Program-made: the position numbers and the translations under genes
The notes under the pieces: model-generated
Databases searched by the model: none
What the model was told of the DNA's origin: nothing
Seen by the model: only the letters and a program-made list of their open reading frames with translations
Shown here: positions 1-8,743 of the stretch, piece by piece
Layout: every line of letters begins with the position of its first letter
Position numbering within the stretch: the first letter of the stretch is position 1
DNA from: Burkholderia sp. OK233
GTDB lineage: Bacteria; Pseudomonadota; Gammaproteobacteria; Burkholderiales; Burkholderiaceae
Length of the DNA: 64,000 bases
Assembly: GCF_900230185.1 (NCBI RefSeq)
Contig: NZ_OCSR01000002.1
Location: forward strand, 3,038,001-3,102,000
Reading direction: 5' to 3'

Positions 1-924
1 CTGCACCAGTGCCGACGGCAGGCTGACAGGCAGCGCCTCGGGCAACGAAAACATGTCGAGTCTGAATTCAGGCAATGTGGCGTCGCTGGGCAATTTGCCG
101 GCGAGCACGGCGAGCTGGTGACGCGTCTGGTCGAGTTGCTGTTGCAGCGGCGGCAGCGTGGCGCGGGTCTGCGCGAGGAGGGTTTGCTGCGCGAGCACCG
201 CGGTGCGGCCCACGCCCCCCAGTTCGAACTGCTTGCCGAGCACGCCCAGTTGCTCGTCTTCTTCCGCGGCGATCCGCTCGGTTGCCTCGATCTGCGCGCG
301 CAGTGACGCTTCCTTGACGGCCGCGGTCACGATGTTGGCCGACATGGCGAGATAGGCGGCCTGCAATTGGAAACGCTGGTAATCGATTTGCGCGTGCAAT
401 GCTTCGAGTTCGCGCCGCGAGCCGCCGAACACGTCGAGTTTGTACGACACGTTCACCGATGCGTTGTAGAGGTTGAACTCATCGACCACCCCGGGCTGAC
501 CGAATGCGATGCCGTTCAGTTTTTCGCGCGTGGCGCCAAGTTGCGCGTCGACGCTAGGCAGGAGGGTACCGCCGGCTTGCGCCGAGAAGTTTTCGCGTGC
601 CTGCCGCAATGCGGCTTGCGCCGCGGTGATGTTTGGACTGTTGACGAGGGCCTGACGGATCAACGCGTCGAGCGGTTCGCAATGAAAGAGCGCCCACCAG
701 GCGGCGGGAATGTCCTGTCCCGGCACAAAGCGCTGCGGCAAGCCGGCGGCCCCTGGAGAAGAGGCCGTCTGGTCGGGCAGTGGCGAGGCGGTGTAGGTGT
801 CGGTAGCGGGTGCGGGGGGAGTACGGTAGTCGGGACCGACCATGCAGCCGGCGACTGCGGCGCAGCCGCATAACGCGACGCACAGGCGCCGCTGCCGGAC
901 AATACGCTGGATAACGTCGATCAT
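1..924 (-). CDS. RND efflux outer-membrane factor lipoprotein, NodT family (3' end outside window)
   Basis: This is the outer-membrane channel of a tripartite RND drug or metabolite efflux pump. Reading the minus strand from the ATG at 922-924, the frame stays open for 308 codons to the window edge, so the C-terminal part is missing. The N-terminus has a signal segment ending in a lipobox (V-A-G-C, Cys27) followed by M-V-G-P-D-Y, the hallmark start of mature NodT/OprM-type lipoproteins. The last visible residues (L-P-S-A-L-V-Q) match the conserved site that precedes the second TolC-like repeat. The inner-membrane pump and adaptor genes would lie to the left, outside the window. It faces away from the catabolic operon at 1389. 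Confidence 0.9.
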   Translation of the reverse strand, partial: MIDVIQRIVRQRRLCVALCGCAAVAGCMVGPDYRTPPAPATDTYTASPLPDQTASSPGAAGLPQRFVPGQDIPAAWWALFHCEPLDALIRQALVNSPNITAAQAALRQARENFSAQAGGTLLPSVDAQLGATREKLNGIAFGQPGVVDEFNLYNASVNVSYKLDVFGGSRRELEALHAQIDYQRFQLQAAYLAMSANIVTAAVKEASLRAQIEATERIAAEEDEQLGVLGKQFELGGVGRTAVLAQQTLLAQTRATLPPLQQQLDQTRHQLAVLAGKLPSDATLPEFRLDMFSLPEALPVSLPSALVQ

Positions 925-1388
925 CGATCCACCTTATATCGCCTGCGTTTAACCTAAACGACGGAGCGGACGCGGATATTCAGGCAACTTGAACTTTCGA
1001 TGTTTCTTTTCCCGACGCTGAAATTTATACCACGCGGGACATTTCTACGCTTAGCCTAGCATGGTCGATCGCTGCGCTTGCGCACGAGATCACGTAGTCA
1101 GGGCGCTTTACGGTCTTTCAGGCAGCCACCTGCATTGCAACCGGTGCGCGGCCGCCGGTCGTACCCGTCGCAGGCAGAATCGATTCGCTCCCTGAAAAAC
1201 AGAGCGACGCCACCTCGGCCTGGGCGACCCCCGCAGTTTCTTCCTCCTTACCTCCTCATCGATTTCGCCTCCGCACACCGATCTACGGCGCGGCCCCCTC
1301 GCGTAAACCCCAGAAAGTTTCACCTTGCATGTGTATTTTGGCAAAAGTATATTGCAATACACTATCAACTATCTCTATGAGATAACAA
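925..1388. promoter_or_regulatory. Divergent intergenic region between efflux gene and crotonase operon
   Basis: This 464-bp stretch has no convincing gene; the short open frames in it lack start signals and family features. It must hold the promoters of the minus-strand efflux gene and of the plus-strand operon at 1389. Its last 45 bases are AT-rich and contain the operator-like element at 1351-1385. Confidence 0.6.
1351..1385. promoter_or_regulatory. Putative IclR operator upstream of crotonase operon
   Basis: The element starts ATTGCAATAC and ends CTATGAGATAA, just before the start codon at 1389. A similarly built 36-bp element (ATTGCGTATA to CATGCGATAA) lies at 7718-7753, just before the IclR-type regulator of the same cluster. 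Sharing one element at both promoters suggests the regulator binds both. This is inferred from by-eye alignment. Confidence 0.45.
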
Positions 1389-2150
1389 ATGAACGAAGAC
1401 ATCCTTGTTTCAAACCATGGGCGCGTCGCCGTCATCACGTTGAACCGACCCGAGCGCCTGAATGCGTGGACGACCGCAATGCGCGACATGATCATCGACG
1501 CCCTCACGGATTTCGACGCGGATGATGGCGTTGCCGCGATCGTCATGACGGGCGCGGGCGACCGTGCGTTTTCGGCCGGGCAGGATCTGTCGGAGGCGCA
1601 TGACTTCGACGGCGAACGCGCGGTCGCATGGGTCAAGGAGTGGGAGCGCTACTACACGGTCCTGCGCGGCCTGAAGAAACCGCTCGTCATGGCCCTGAAC
1701 GGTACGGCGGCCGGCTCCGCGTTTCAGGTCGCGTTGCTCGGCGACATCCGCGTCGGCCATCCGGGCGTGCGCATGGGTCAGCCGGAGATCAACGCGGGGA
1801 TCGCCAGCACAACCGGCCCGTGGATCATGAGCGGGATGCTCGGGATGTCCCGCACTATCGAATTGACGCTGACAGGCCGTTTGATGGACGCCGAGGAGTG
1901 TCACCGCATTGGGCTGATTCATCACCTCGTCCCGGCGGATCAGGTGTTCGCCAAGGCCCTCGAAATCGCCACCGAACTGGCCGCGAAACCGCCCATCGCG
2001 ATGCGTCTCGACAAGCAGCGTTTCCGCGAAATGACGGAGCCGAGCTTCCGTGACGCCATCGAGGCGGGCGCGCGCATCCAGCGCGAAGCCTACGATTCCG
2101 GTGAGCCGGCGCGAATGATGGAAGCGTTCTTCCGCGAACGCGCGAAGTAA
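1389..2150 (+). CDS. Enoyl-CoA hydratase/isomerase family protein (crotonase fold), atypical active site
   Basis: This 253-residue protein is a cytoplasmic crotonase-superfamily enzyme acting on a CoA thioester. The two oxyanion-hole segments are visible (S-A-G-Q-D-L near residue 60 and G-T-A-A-G-S-A near 107). The second catalytic acid of hydratases is present in G-Q-P-E-I. The first one, normally in G-G-C-E-L-A, is replaced by Gln in S-A-F-Q-V-A. Loss of one of the two glutamates is typical of crotonase members that isomerise, decarboxylate or cleave rather than hydrate. The gene opens an operon with an ABC importer and a CoA ligase (6168-7709), so it probably acts on the CoA ester made by that ligase. 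The substrate is unknown; CaiD-like or aromatic side-chain chemistry are alternatives. Confidence 0.88.
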   Translation: MNEDILVSNHGRVAVITLNRPERLNAWTTAMRDMIIDALTDFDADDGVAAIVMTGAGDRAFSAGQDLSEAHDFDGERAVAWVKEWERYYTVLRGLKKPLVMALNGTAAGSAFQVALLGDIRVGHPGVRMGQPEINAGIASTTGPWIMSGMLGMSRTIELTLTGRLMDAEECHRIGLIHHLVPADQVFAKALEIATELAAKPPIAMRLDKQRFREMTEPSFRDAIEAGARIQREAYDSGEPARMMEAFFRERAK

Positions 2151-2196
2151 AGCAAACCGCGGCTGTTTCTTTTCATCCTGTGCGGGAGACCCGAGC

Positions 2197-3258
2197 ATGA
2201 CGCAAGACTTCAACCTGATCCGGCGCCGCTTTCTGCAAGGCGTCGGTAGCGCTGCACTCGCCAGCGCCATGCCGGTGCTGGCCGGCGCGCAGTCGAAACA
2301 GATCGTCGTATCCGATCCCGGCGGTCCGTACACCACCGCGTATCGCCAGGCGTTTTACGACCCGTTCGAAAAAGCCACCGGCATCAAGGTGGTGAGCGTT
2401 GCGCGCGAATCCCAACCGGTTGCGCAACTCGCGGCGATGGTGCAGACAAAAAATTATGTCTGGGACGTCACCACGCTCACGCTTTCCGCGGACATCCCGT
2501 ACCTGGAATCAAAAGGTTTTCTCGAGCCGATCGGCCTGAAGGGCAGCGACTTCCCCGACGTGATGGCCGACGCGGTGACGCCGAACTGGCTCGGCGTCGA
2601 CGTCTATGCCACCGTGCTCGCGTACCGGCAGGACAAGTTCGGACAGAACGGTCCGAAATCGTGGGCGGACTTCTGGGACGTCAAACGCTTTCCGGGCCGG
2701 CGCTGTCTGCGCCGCAGTCCGCTGGACACCCTCGAGCAGGCGCTGCTGGCCGATGGGGTGTCGCTCGACAAGCTTTATCCGCTCGACGTCGATCGCGCCT
2801 TCCGCAGTCTCGACCGGATCAAACCGCACGTGAACATCTGGTGGACGTCCGGCGCGCAGGCCATGCAGGCGATCCAGAGCGGCGACGTCGACATGATCTC
2901 GGCGTGGAACGGCCGTGCCCAGGCCGCGCGCGACGGCGGCGCTCCGGTTACGATCGTATGGAACCAGGGACTCTATTCGATCGAAGGTTGGGGCATTCCC
3001 AAAGGCACGCCGCGCGCCGACTTCGCCCGGCAGTTCGTGCGCTTCTGCGGCGATGCGCAGCGCCAGGCCACGCTCACCGGCACGCTCGCCTACGGTCCGA
3101 CCAACCGCAAGGCGTTCGACTCGATCCCGGCCGCCCGCGCCGCAATCCTGCCGACCGCGCCGGACAATCTGCGGGACATGCGCCTGCCGAGTCCGCAATG
3201 GTGGGCCGACAACCGTCAGAAGGTGACCGAGCGCTTCAACACCTGGATTATTTCGTGA
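2197..3258 (+). CDS. ABC transporter substrate-binding protein, spermidine/putrescine (PotD/F) type, Tat-exported
   Basis: This 353-residue periplasmic binding protein belongs to the extracellular solute-binding family used by polyamine, iron and opine-type importers. The N-terminus shows a twin-arginine motif (R-R-R-F-L-Q near residue 9) and a hydrophobic stretch ending in A-G-A, so it is probably exported folded by the Tat pathway. The mature part begins with a Q-I-V-V-S-D type first strand. It sits 46 bp after the crotonase gene and 11 bp before the ATPase gene. The ligand is not predictable; the enzymes around it suggest a carboxylate that is activated to a CoA ester, perhaps one carrying an amine. 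Confidence 0.9.
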   Translation: MTQDFNLIRRRFLQGVGSAALASAMPVLAGAQSKQIVVSDPGGPYTTAYRQAFYDPFEKATGIKVVSVARESQPVAQLAAMVQTKNYVWDVTTLTLSADIPYLESKGFLEPIGLKGSDFPDVMADAVTPNWLGVDVYATVLAYRQDKFGQNGPKSWADFWDVKRFPGRRCLRRSPLDTLEQALLADGVSLDKLYPLDVDRAFRSLDRIKPHVNIWWTSGAQAMQAIQSGDVDMISAWNGRAQAARDGGAPVTIVWNQGLYSIEGWGIPKGTPRADFARQFVRFCGDAQRQATLTGTLAYGPTNRKAFDSIPAARAAILPTAPDNLRDMRLPSPQWWADNRQKVTERFNTWIIS

Positions 3259-3269
3259 GGAGCAGCGTG

Positions 3270-4340
3270 ATGACTGCGAAGCTTGAAACGATCGGGATTG
3301 CGAAGGACTACGGCGAAACGGCTGCGTTGCAACCTACTGATCTGACCGTGCAGGCCGGCGAATTTCTCACCTTGCTGGGTCCCTCCGGATCCGGCAAGAC
3401 CACGCTGCTGCAGATGATCTCCGGGCTGGTCGCGCCGACGGCGGGGCGCATCGAAATCGACGGCCGCGATGTGACGCACGTGGAACCCGGCAAGCGCGGC
3501 ATCGGCATGGTGTTTCAGAGCTATGCTCTGTTTCCGCATATGAGCGTGTGGGACAACGTGGCGTACGGCCTGCGGATGCGCCGCAAATCGCGCGAAGACG
3601 TCAGGCGGGCCGTCGACGATGCGCTGACGATGGTACGCATGAACGACTACGCGAAGCGCTACCCGAAAGAGCTGTCGGGCGGCCAGCAGCAGCGCATCGC
3701 GCTGGCGCGTTGCTTCGCCTACCGGCCTTCTGTGATTCTGCTCGATGAGCCGCTCGGTGCGCTCGACAAGAAATTGCGCGAGCACATGCAGTCCGAGATT
3801 CGCCGCTTGCACAAGGAGCTTGGCGCGACCTTCGTCTACGTGACGCACGACCAGGACGAAGCGTTGACGCTCTCCGATCGCATCTGCCTGATGAATCAGG
3901 CTCGCATCGAACAGGTGGGCACGCCTGTCGATCTGTACGACCGGCCGGCCACGCGCTTCGCGGCCGGTTTCATCGGGCATTCAAATCTGCTCGAAGGCGC
4001 GGTCGATCACGAGCGCGGCCCGGCAGGCGAACCGATTCTGCTGACAGCGGGTGGCCGCGTGCCGCTGCCGCAAAGCGGCGCGGCTGCGGCAGGCTCGCCG
4101 GGTGCAAAGCACTGTCTGCTGCTACGTCCCGAAGCGCCGCGTCTGGTTGAGCCGAAAAGTGGCTTCCTCGACGGCACGATCTCCGACATCGTGTTTTTCG
4201 GCAGCGATACCCGCGTACACCTGACCCTGACCGACGGCAGCCATCTGACCGTGCGATGCGAGCGCAGTCTTTCGCCGTGCGTCGGCGACACGGTCGGCCT
4301 GGTGTGGGACCCCCATCGCACTACGCTACTGCGCGCGTGA
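3270..4340 (+). CDS. ABC transporter ATP-binding protein, PotA type
   Basis: This 356-residue ATPase powers the importer encoded around it. The start ATG at 3270 is preceded by a GAGGAG ribosome site, and the open frame further upstream is non-coding shadow. Visible motifs are Walker A (G-P-S-G-S-G-K-T-T), the Q-loop F-Q-S-Y-A-L-F-P, the signature L-S-G-G-Q-Q-Q-R, Walker B (V-I-L-L-D-E-P) and the switch histidine in V-T-H-D. A C-terminal TOBE domain of about 100 residues follows, as in PotA/CysA-type subunits. The order binding protein, ATPase, permease is tight and colinear. Confidence 0.95.
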   Translation: MTAKLETIGIAKDYGETAALQPTDLTVQAGEFLTLLGPSGSGKTTLLQMISGLVAPTAGRIEIDGRDVTHVEPGKRGIGMVFQSYALFPHMSVWDNVAYGLRMRRKSREDVRRAVDDALTMVRMNDYAKRYPKELSGGQQQRIALARCFAYRPSVILLDEPLGALDKKLREHMQSEIRRLHKELGATFVYVTHDQDEALTLSDRICLMNQARIEQVGTPVDLYDRPATRFAAGFIGHSNLLEGAVDHERGPAGEPILLTAGGRVPLPQSGAAAAGSPGAKHCLLLRPEAPRLVEPKSGFLDGTISDIVFFGSDTRVHLTLTDGSHLTVRCERSLSPCVGDTVGLVWDPHRTTLLRA

Positions 4341-4359
4341 CGAACGCCAAGGAAAGATC

Positions 4360-6141
4360 ATGACTATTGCCCTCGAGGCACAGCCTTCACACGATGCCGC
4401 TCGCCCGCGTCGTTTCAGATGGCTTGCGTACGCGGTCCGCTTCCTGCCGATCGTTCCGACGTTGTTGTTCCTGCTGTTCTTTTTCATCGTGCCGGTCGGC
4501 GAGATCCTGCAAGGTGGCCTCTTCAACGCGGACGGCACGTTCGGCCTCGGGCAGTTCGAGCGGATTGCACGCACGCCGGTCTATGCGAAGGTGCTGTGGA
4601 TCACGTTTTCCATCTCGTTCCTTACCGCGGCTATTTCCGTGTTGCTCGGCTATCCGGTCGCGTATCTGCTGAGCCGTCTGTCGCCACGCGCACGCGAGCG
4701 ATGGCTGCTCTGGATCATGCTGCCGTTCTGGACAAGTTACCTGGTGAAAACCTATGCGTGGATGCTGCTACTGTCGAAGACCGGCGTGCTGTCCACTATC
4801 GCGCTCGCGCTGGGACTTGTCAGCGAAACCAGCGGCACCATTCCGTCGCTGACCGGCGTCCTGGTCGGCATGGTTCATGCCATGCTGCCACTCGCGGTGA
4901 TGACGATGTTACCCGTCATGCGCGGCATCGACGATCGCCTCGCACAAGCTGCCGAGACACTCGGCGCGGAACGCAGCACGAGCTTCTTCACCGTATTTCT
5001 GCCGCTTTCTTCGCCGGGTGTCGCCGCGGCGGGTTTGCTTGTTTTCATTTCGAGCCTCGGCTTCTTCATCGTTCCCGCGCTGCTCGGATCGCCGAAGGAA
5101 ACGATGATCGCCCAACTGGTGATTTCGTCGGTGCTCGACCTGTTCGATATGCGCTTTGCGGGCGCCTTGTCCACCGTGCTCCTGCTGTGTTCGATTGTTA
5201 TCTTCCTCGTCTACGACAGGTTGGTCGGACTGTCCTCGCTTACGGGCGAGGTGCAGGACAAGCGCCGCGGTTCGCGTGCACAAGGCGTGAAGCTGGCGCT
5301 GCTGATGGCGGCGGGGCGTTTGACGGCGCCGCTCGTCAGACGGCGCATGATGCGTCCGGCGAGCGCAGGTGAGGGTGTGGGCCCGCTGCGTCTCTATACC
5401 GTAGCGGTGCTGATGGTCCTGGTGGCGCCGGTGTTGTCAGTCATTCCGTATGCCTTCACGCGCAGCGACTTCATTGCGTTTCCGCCGAAGCTGTTCAGCT
5501 TCAGATGGTTCGGCACGTTCCTGCAGTCGCCGGTGTGGCAGAGCGCACTTCTTCGTTCGTTCGAAGTGGGCCTCGGCACCGCGGTACTCTCGCTTGCACT
5601 GGGCTTCGGCGCGACGCTTGCGCTGACCCGCATGTCGCAGCGCGCGAGCAAGCCGCTCTTCGCGCTGCTCGTCGCGCCGCTGATCGTGCCGCGTATCGTG
5701 GTTGCGGTCGGCCTCCTGTATCTGTTTGCCAATCTTGGGCTGACGGGCACCAATACCGGCCTGGTGATCGGACATACCGTGCTGGCGATTCCTTACGTCG
5801 TCGTGACGCTTGCGGCCGGTTTCCGCCAGTTCGACTGGCGTCTCGACGACGCTGCCAGGGTCATGGGTGCGTCGCCCGCGAGACGCATTGCGACGATCGT
5901 GCTGCCATTGTTGATGGCGAGCGTGACAGCGGCCTTCCTGTTCGCCTTCATCGTTTCATTCGACGATCTGACGATCGCGATCTTCGTTAGCGGCGGCATC
6001 AACACCACGCTGCCCAAACAGATGTGGGACGACATCCAGCTTGCCATCACGCCGACGCTCGCAGCGGTATCGACGACGCTCATCGTCCTGATCGCGCTGG
6101 TCGTTTTCATTTCCTCCCGGCTGCGGCACGCAACACGCTAA
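4360..6141 (+). CDS. Fused two-domain ABC permease (PotB-PotC fusion)
   Basis: This 593-residue inner-membrane protein carries both permease halves of the importer in one chain. Residues about 25-300 form a PotB-like half with its coupling loop (A-A-E-T-L-G-A). Residues about 345-593 form a PotC-like half with the corresponding loop (A-A-R-V-M-G-A). A charged linker of about 60 residues rich in Arg joins them. PotB and PotC are normally separate proteins of about 270-290 residues; fused permeases are known in ferric-iron and some amine importers. The gene lies 19 bp after the ATPase gene. Fusion fixes the stoichiometry at one of each half. Confidence 0.92.
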   Translation: MTIALEAQPSHDAARPRRFRWLAYAVRFLPIVPTLLFLLFFFIVPVGEILQGGLFNADGTFGLGQFERIARTPVYAKVLWITFSISFLTAAISVLLGYPVAYLLSRLSPRARERWLLWIMLPFWTSYLVKTYAWMLLLSKTGVLSTIALALGLVSETSGTIPSLTGVLVGMVHAMLPLAVMTMLPVMRGIDDRLAQAAETLGAERSTSFFTVFLPLSSPGVAAAGLLVFISSLGFFIVPALLGSPKETMIAQLVISSVLDLFDMRFAGALSTVLLLCSIVIFLVYDRLVGLSSLTGEVQDKRRGSRAQGVKLALLMAAGRLTAPLVRRRMMRPASAGEGVGPLRLYTVAVLMVLVAPVLSVIPYAFTRSDFIAFPPKLFSFRWFGTFLQSPVWQSALLRSFEVGLGTAVLSLALGFGATLALTRMSQRASKPLFALLVAPLIVPRIVVAVGLLYLFANLGLTGTNTGLVIGHTVLAIPYVVVTLAAGFRQFDWRLDDAARVMGASPARRIATIVLPLLMASVTAAFLFAFIVSFDDLTIAIFVSGGINTTLPKQMWDDIQLAITPTLAAVSTTLIVLIALVVFISSRLRHATR

Positions 6142-6167
6142 CCGTACGGCTTCCAACTTATTCGACC

Positions 6168-7709
6168 ATGCACAGCTATTCCGACTTCTTCGCTCACCGT
6201 CATCCGCAAGACGCGCTGGACTGCGCGCCGCTGATCGTCGCCGGTTTGCGCGACAACGCGCCGGGCGCCGTTCTCCATTTCGACGAACACGCCGTGACGC
6301 GCGCTGAAACCGCGCAACGCATCGCGCAATTGCAGCGCTGGTTCGCGGACCAGAAGCTGGTGGCGGGCGACCGTGTGGCCGTGATGCTCGGCAACAGCGC
6401 CGAGCATATTCATCTCATCTATTCGCTGATTCTCAGCGGACTGGTGTGGGTGCCAGTCAATACGAAGCTGCGCCACGCAGGGCTCGAATATCTGCTCGAA
6501 CACGCGGAGCCGAAACTGTTCGTCTCGGAACCCGCGTTCGACGACGTGATCGACGGTGTCGAGTGCGGCAACGCGCGCAGAGTCGAACTGCCTGCTTTCG
6601 ATCCCGGCGATACCGGTGCAACGGTATCCACGCCTTGCATCGATCCGTTCGATCCATTGTGCGTGATCTATACGTCCGGTACGACGGGCGCGCCGAAGGG
6701 GGTTGTCTTTACGCACCGTATGATGCGAATCGCCAGCGAAGCAGCCCTGCTGGTCGCGGACGTCCGTTCAGGCGACAAGCTGTTCTTGTGGGAGCCGCTG
6801 TGCCATATCGGCGGCGCGCAGATGCTGTTGCTGCCGTTTCTGGAGGCGGTCGAGTTGCACGTCGTGCCGCGCTTTTCCGCGACGCAGTTCTGGCCGCAGA
6901 TTGCACGCTCACGGGCGACACAATTGCATTATCTCGGCGGCGTGCTCGACATCCTGATGCAGCTTCCCGACGACGCACAGCCGAATACGCACACGATTCG
7001 CGTGGCATGGGGCGCGGGTGTCAGCGCTTCGGCCTGGACGGCTATCGAGTCGCGTCTGCAGGTTCGGCTGCGCGAGTGCTACGGCATGACGGAGTGCTCG
7101 AGTTTCGCGACGCTGAATACAAGCGGCAAGCCGGGCTCGATTGGCAGGCCGCTGCCGTGGATCGAGGTGGCGTTGCTCGACGAGAACGGCAAACCGGTCG
7201 CAGACGGCGAAGCGGGCGAAATCGTACTATCGAGCCGTGTGGAAGGCACCTTCTTGCCGGCCTATCTGAAGAACGAAGACGCGACCCGCTCCGCACTGCG
7301 TAACGGCAAGCTGCACACCGGCGATAGTGCACGGCGCGATGCCGATGGCGATCTGTTCTTCGTCGGTAGGCGCACCGACAGCATGCGCGTGCGCGGCGAG
7401 AATGTCTCGGCGTGGGAGATCGAGCGCGTGTTCGCGCAGCACCCGGCCATCCGGGCGAGCGCGGCGATCGGCGTGGCCTCGGCGGTCGGCGAGCAGGACA
7501 TTCTGCTGAACGTGCAGTTCAAGGATGCCGCCGTTGACTGGGAGGTGGTGCACGCATGGGCGGCGGAGCGTCTCGCGAGCTTCCAGTTGCCGCGTTACTA
7601 TCGGGCGGTGACGCACTTCGAGTTGACACCCAGCGAGCGGGTTAAAAAGCATCTGCTCAAGCGCGATGTCAGCGATGCCTGGGACCGATCGACCAGCGTG
7701 GTCGCATGA
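6168..7709 (+). CDS. AMP-forming acyl-CoA synthetase, CaiC-like
   Basis: This 513-residue member of the ANL superfamily adenylates a carboxylate and transfers it to CoA. The P-loop Y-T-S-G-T-T-G-A-P-K-G is near residue 165, the A5 motif Y-G-M-T-E near 305, and the adenylate-binding T-G-D with the hinge region near 385-410. The C-terminal catalytic lysine probably lies in P-S-E-R-V-K-K, a divergent form of the usual P-x-x-x-G-K. Length fits CaiC and medium-chain ligases rather than the longer feruloyl-CoA synthetases. The start ATG at 6168 lies 26 bp after the permease stop. Its product is the likely substrate of the crotonase at 1389. Confidence 0.9.
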   Translation: MHSYSDFFAHRHPQDALDCAPLIVAGLRDNAPGAVLHFDEHAVTRAETAQRIAQLQRWFADQKLVAGDRVAVMLGNSAEHIHLIYSLILSGLVWVPVNTKLRHAGLEYLLEHAEPKLFVSEPAFDDVIDGVECGNARRVELPAFDPGDTGATVSTPCIDPFDPLCVIYTSGTTGAPKGVVFTHRMMRIASEAALLVADVRSGDKLFLWEPLCHIGGAQMLLLPFLEAVELHVVPRFSATQFWPQIARSRATQLHYLGGVLDILMQLPDDAQPNTHTIRVAWGAGVSASAWTAIESRLQVRLRECYGMTECSSFATLNTSGKPGSIGRPLPWIEVALLDENGKPVADGEAGEIVLSSRVEGTFLPAYLKNEDATRSALRNGKLHTGDSARRDADGDLFFVGRRTDSMRVRGENVSAWEIERVFAQHPAIRASAAIGVASAVGEQDILLNVQFKDAAVDWEVVHAWAAERLASFQLPRYYRAVTHFELTPSERVKKHLLKRDVSDAWDRSTSVVA

Positions 7710-7717
7710 TGCAAATT

Positions 7718-7753
7718 ATTGCGTATAGATAGACTTATATCTTCATGCGATAA
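7718..7753. promoter_or_regulatory. Putative IclR autoregulatory operator
   Basis: This 36-bp AT-rich element begins ATTGCGTATAG and ends CATGCGATAA. With the flanking bases it forms an imperfect inverted repeat (AATTATTGCG against CGATAATT). It resembles the element at 1351-1385 in front of the crotonase operon. It lies between the CoA ligase stop and the GTG start at 7785. Confidence 0.45.
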
Positions 7754-7784
7754 TTGGAGCCTGTCAGAACAACAGGTTTTCATC

Positions 7785-8630
7785 GTGACCACTGCGCTGC
7801 CCAAAACCCCTCGTAAGAAAAAGAGCGACTCGACTGCCGCGCCGGACGTGCCCGCCGATCCGACAGCGTCGTCGCTGTACGTTCAGTCGGTCGAGAAAGC
7901 GATGACCGTGCTCACTGCTTTCGACGGCAGCAAGCGGCAGTTGTCGCTCTCGGAGATCGCGGCGCTCACTGGCTTCGACATGAGTGCGACTCAGCGCTTT
8001 ACGTTCACGCTCGCGGCGCTTGGCTATCTGTTCAAGGACCCCGAGAGCCGCAGGTATGAGTTGTCACCCAAGCTGCTCGATTTCACGTACCACTATCTGA
8101 CCTCGAACGATCTGGTTAGCCGCGCCACGCCCTATTTGCAGCAACTCGGATCCGAGACCGAGGAGGCGACCAACCTCACTGTTCTCGACGATACCGATAT
8201 TATCTTCGTGTTGCGTATTGTCAGCCGCAACGTCTTCAATGCGCATGTCATCACGGGCTCGCGTTTACCGGCTTATTGCACGGCGCCGGGACTGGCCATT
8301 CTCGCCACCTTCGACGACGGCGAGGTCGACGATATTCTTTCCCGTACGAATCTCGTCGCATACACGGCTGCTACGATTTACCAGCCGCGCAAGATCAAGG
8401 AGCGCATCACTCAGATTCGCAAGCAAGGTTACGCGCATACGGAAGACGAGTACTTCGTCAGCGACATCTCGACCGCCGCGGCGATTACCAATGCGCGGGG
8501 ACGTGGGGTGGGAGCGGTCAATATCGCCGTGGCGCGGCCGCGGTGGCAGGCGGATCGCGATGAGCGTCGCTTTGCCGACCTGGTAGTCTCCACGGCCTCG
8601 GCGATTTCATCGCGGCGAAGGGCCGATTAA
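7785..8630 (+). CDS. IclR-family transcriptional regulator
   Basis: This regulator of about 281 residues has an N-terminal winged helix (residues about 25-90, with S-L-S-E-I-A-A-L-T as the recognition region) and a C-terminal IclR effector domain. A GTG at 7785 is taken as the start because the nearby upstream TTG falls inside the operator-like repeat; the choice is not certain. It is the last gene of the 1389-8630 cluster and is the probable regulator of the crotonase, importer and ligase genes. IclR proteins commonly sense aromatic or short organic acids and can activate or repress. Confidence 0.88.
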   Translation: MTTALPKTPRKKKSDSTAAPDVPADPTASSLYVQSVEKAMTVLTAFDGSKRQLSLSEIAALTGFDMSATQRFTFTLAALGYLFKDPESRRYELSPKLLDFTYHYLTSNDLVSRATPYLQQLGSETEEATNLTVLDDTDIIFVLRIVSRNVFNAHVITGSRLPAYCTAPGLAILATFDDGEVDDILSRTNLVAYTAATIYQPRKIKERITQIRKQGYAHTEDEYFVSDISTAAAITNARGRGVGAVNIAVARPRWQADRDERRFADLVVSTASAISSRRRAD

Positions 8631-8743
8631 GGCTTCACTCTTTCTTCGGCGGGCGCTTGGGTGGTCTTCGTCCACGTGTGCTCCAGCGGGCCTTTTATGG
8701 TGAATGCATTTGAACCAGGTGTTGACGTCGCCGGGACATCCGA

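Noticed and set aside
1410..2336. A 308-codon minus-strand frame across the crotonase gene
   Set aside because: Shadow of the crotonase, which has the correct start and active-site motifs.
2661..3269. N-terminal extension of the ABC ATPase frame
   Set aside because: It overlaps the binding-protein gene in another frame and lacks homology; the ATG at 3270 gives the family N-terminus with a ribosome site.
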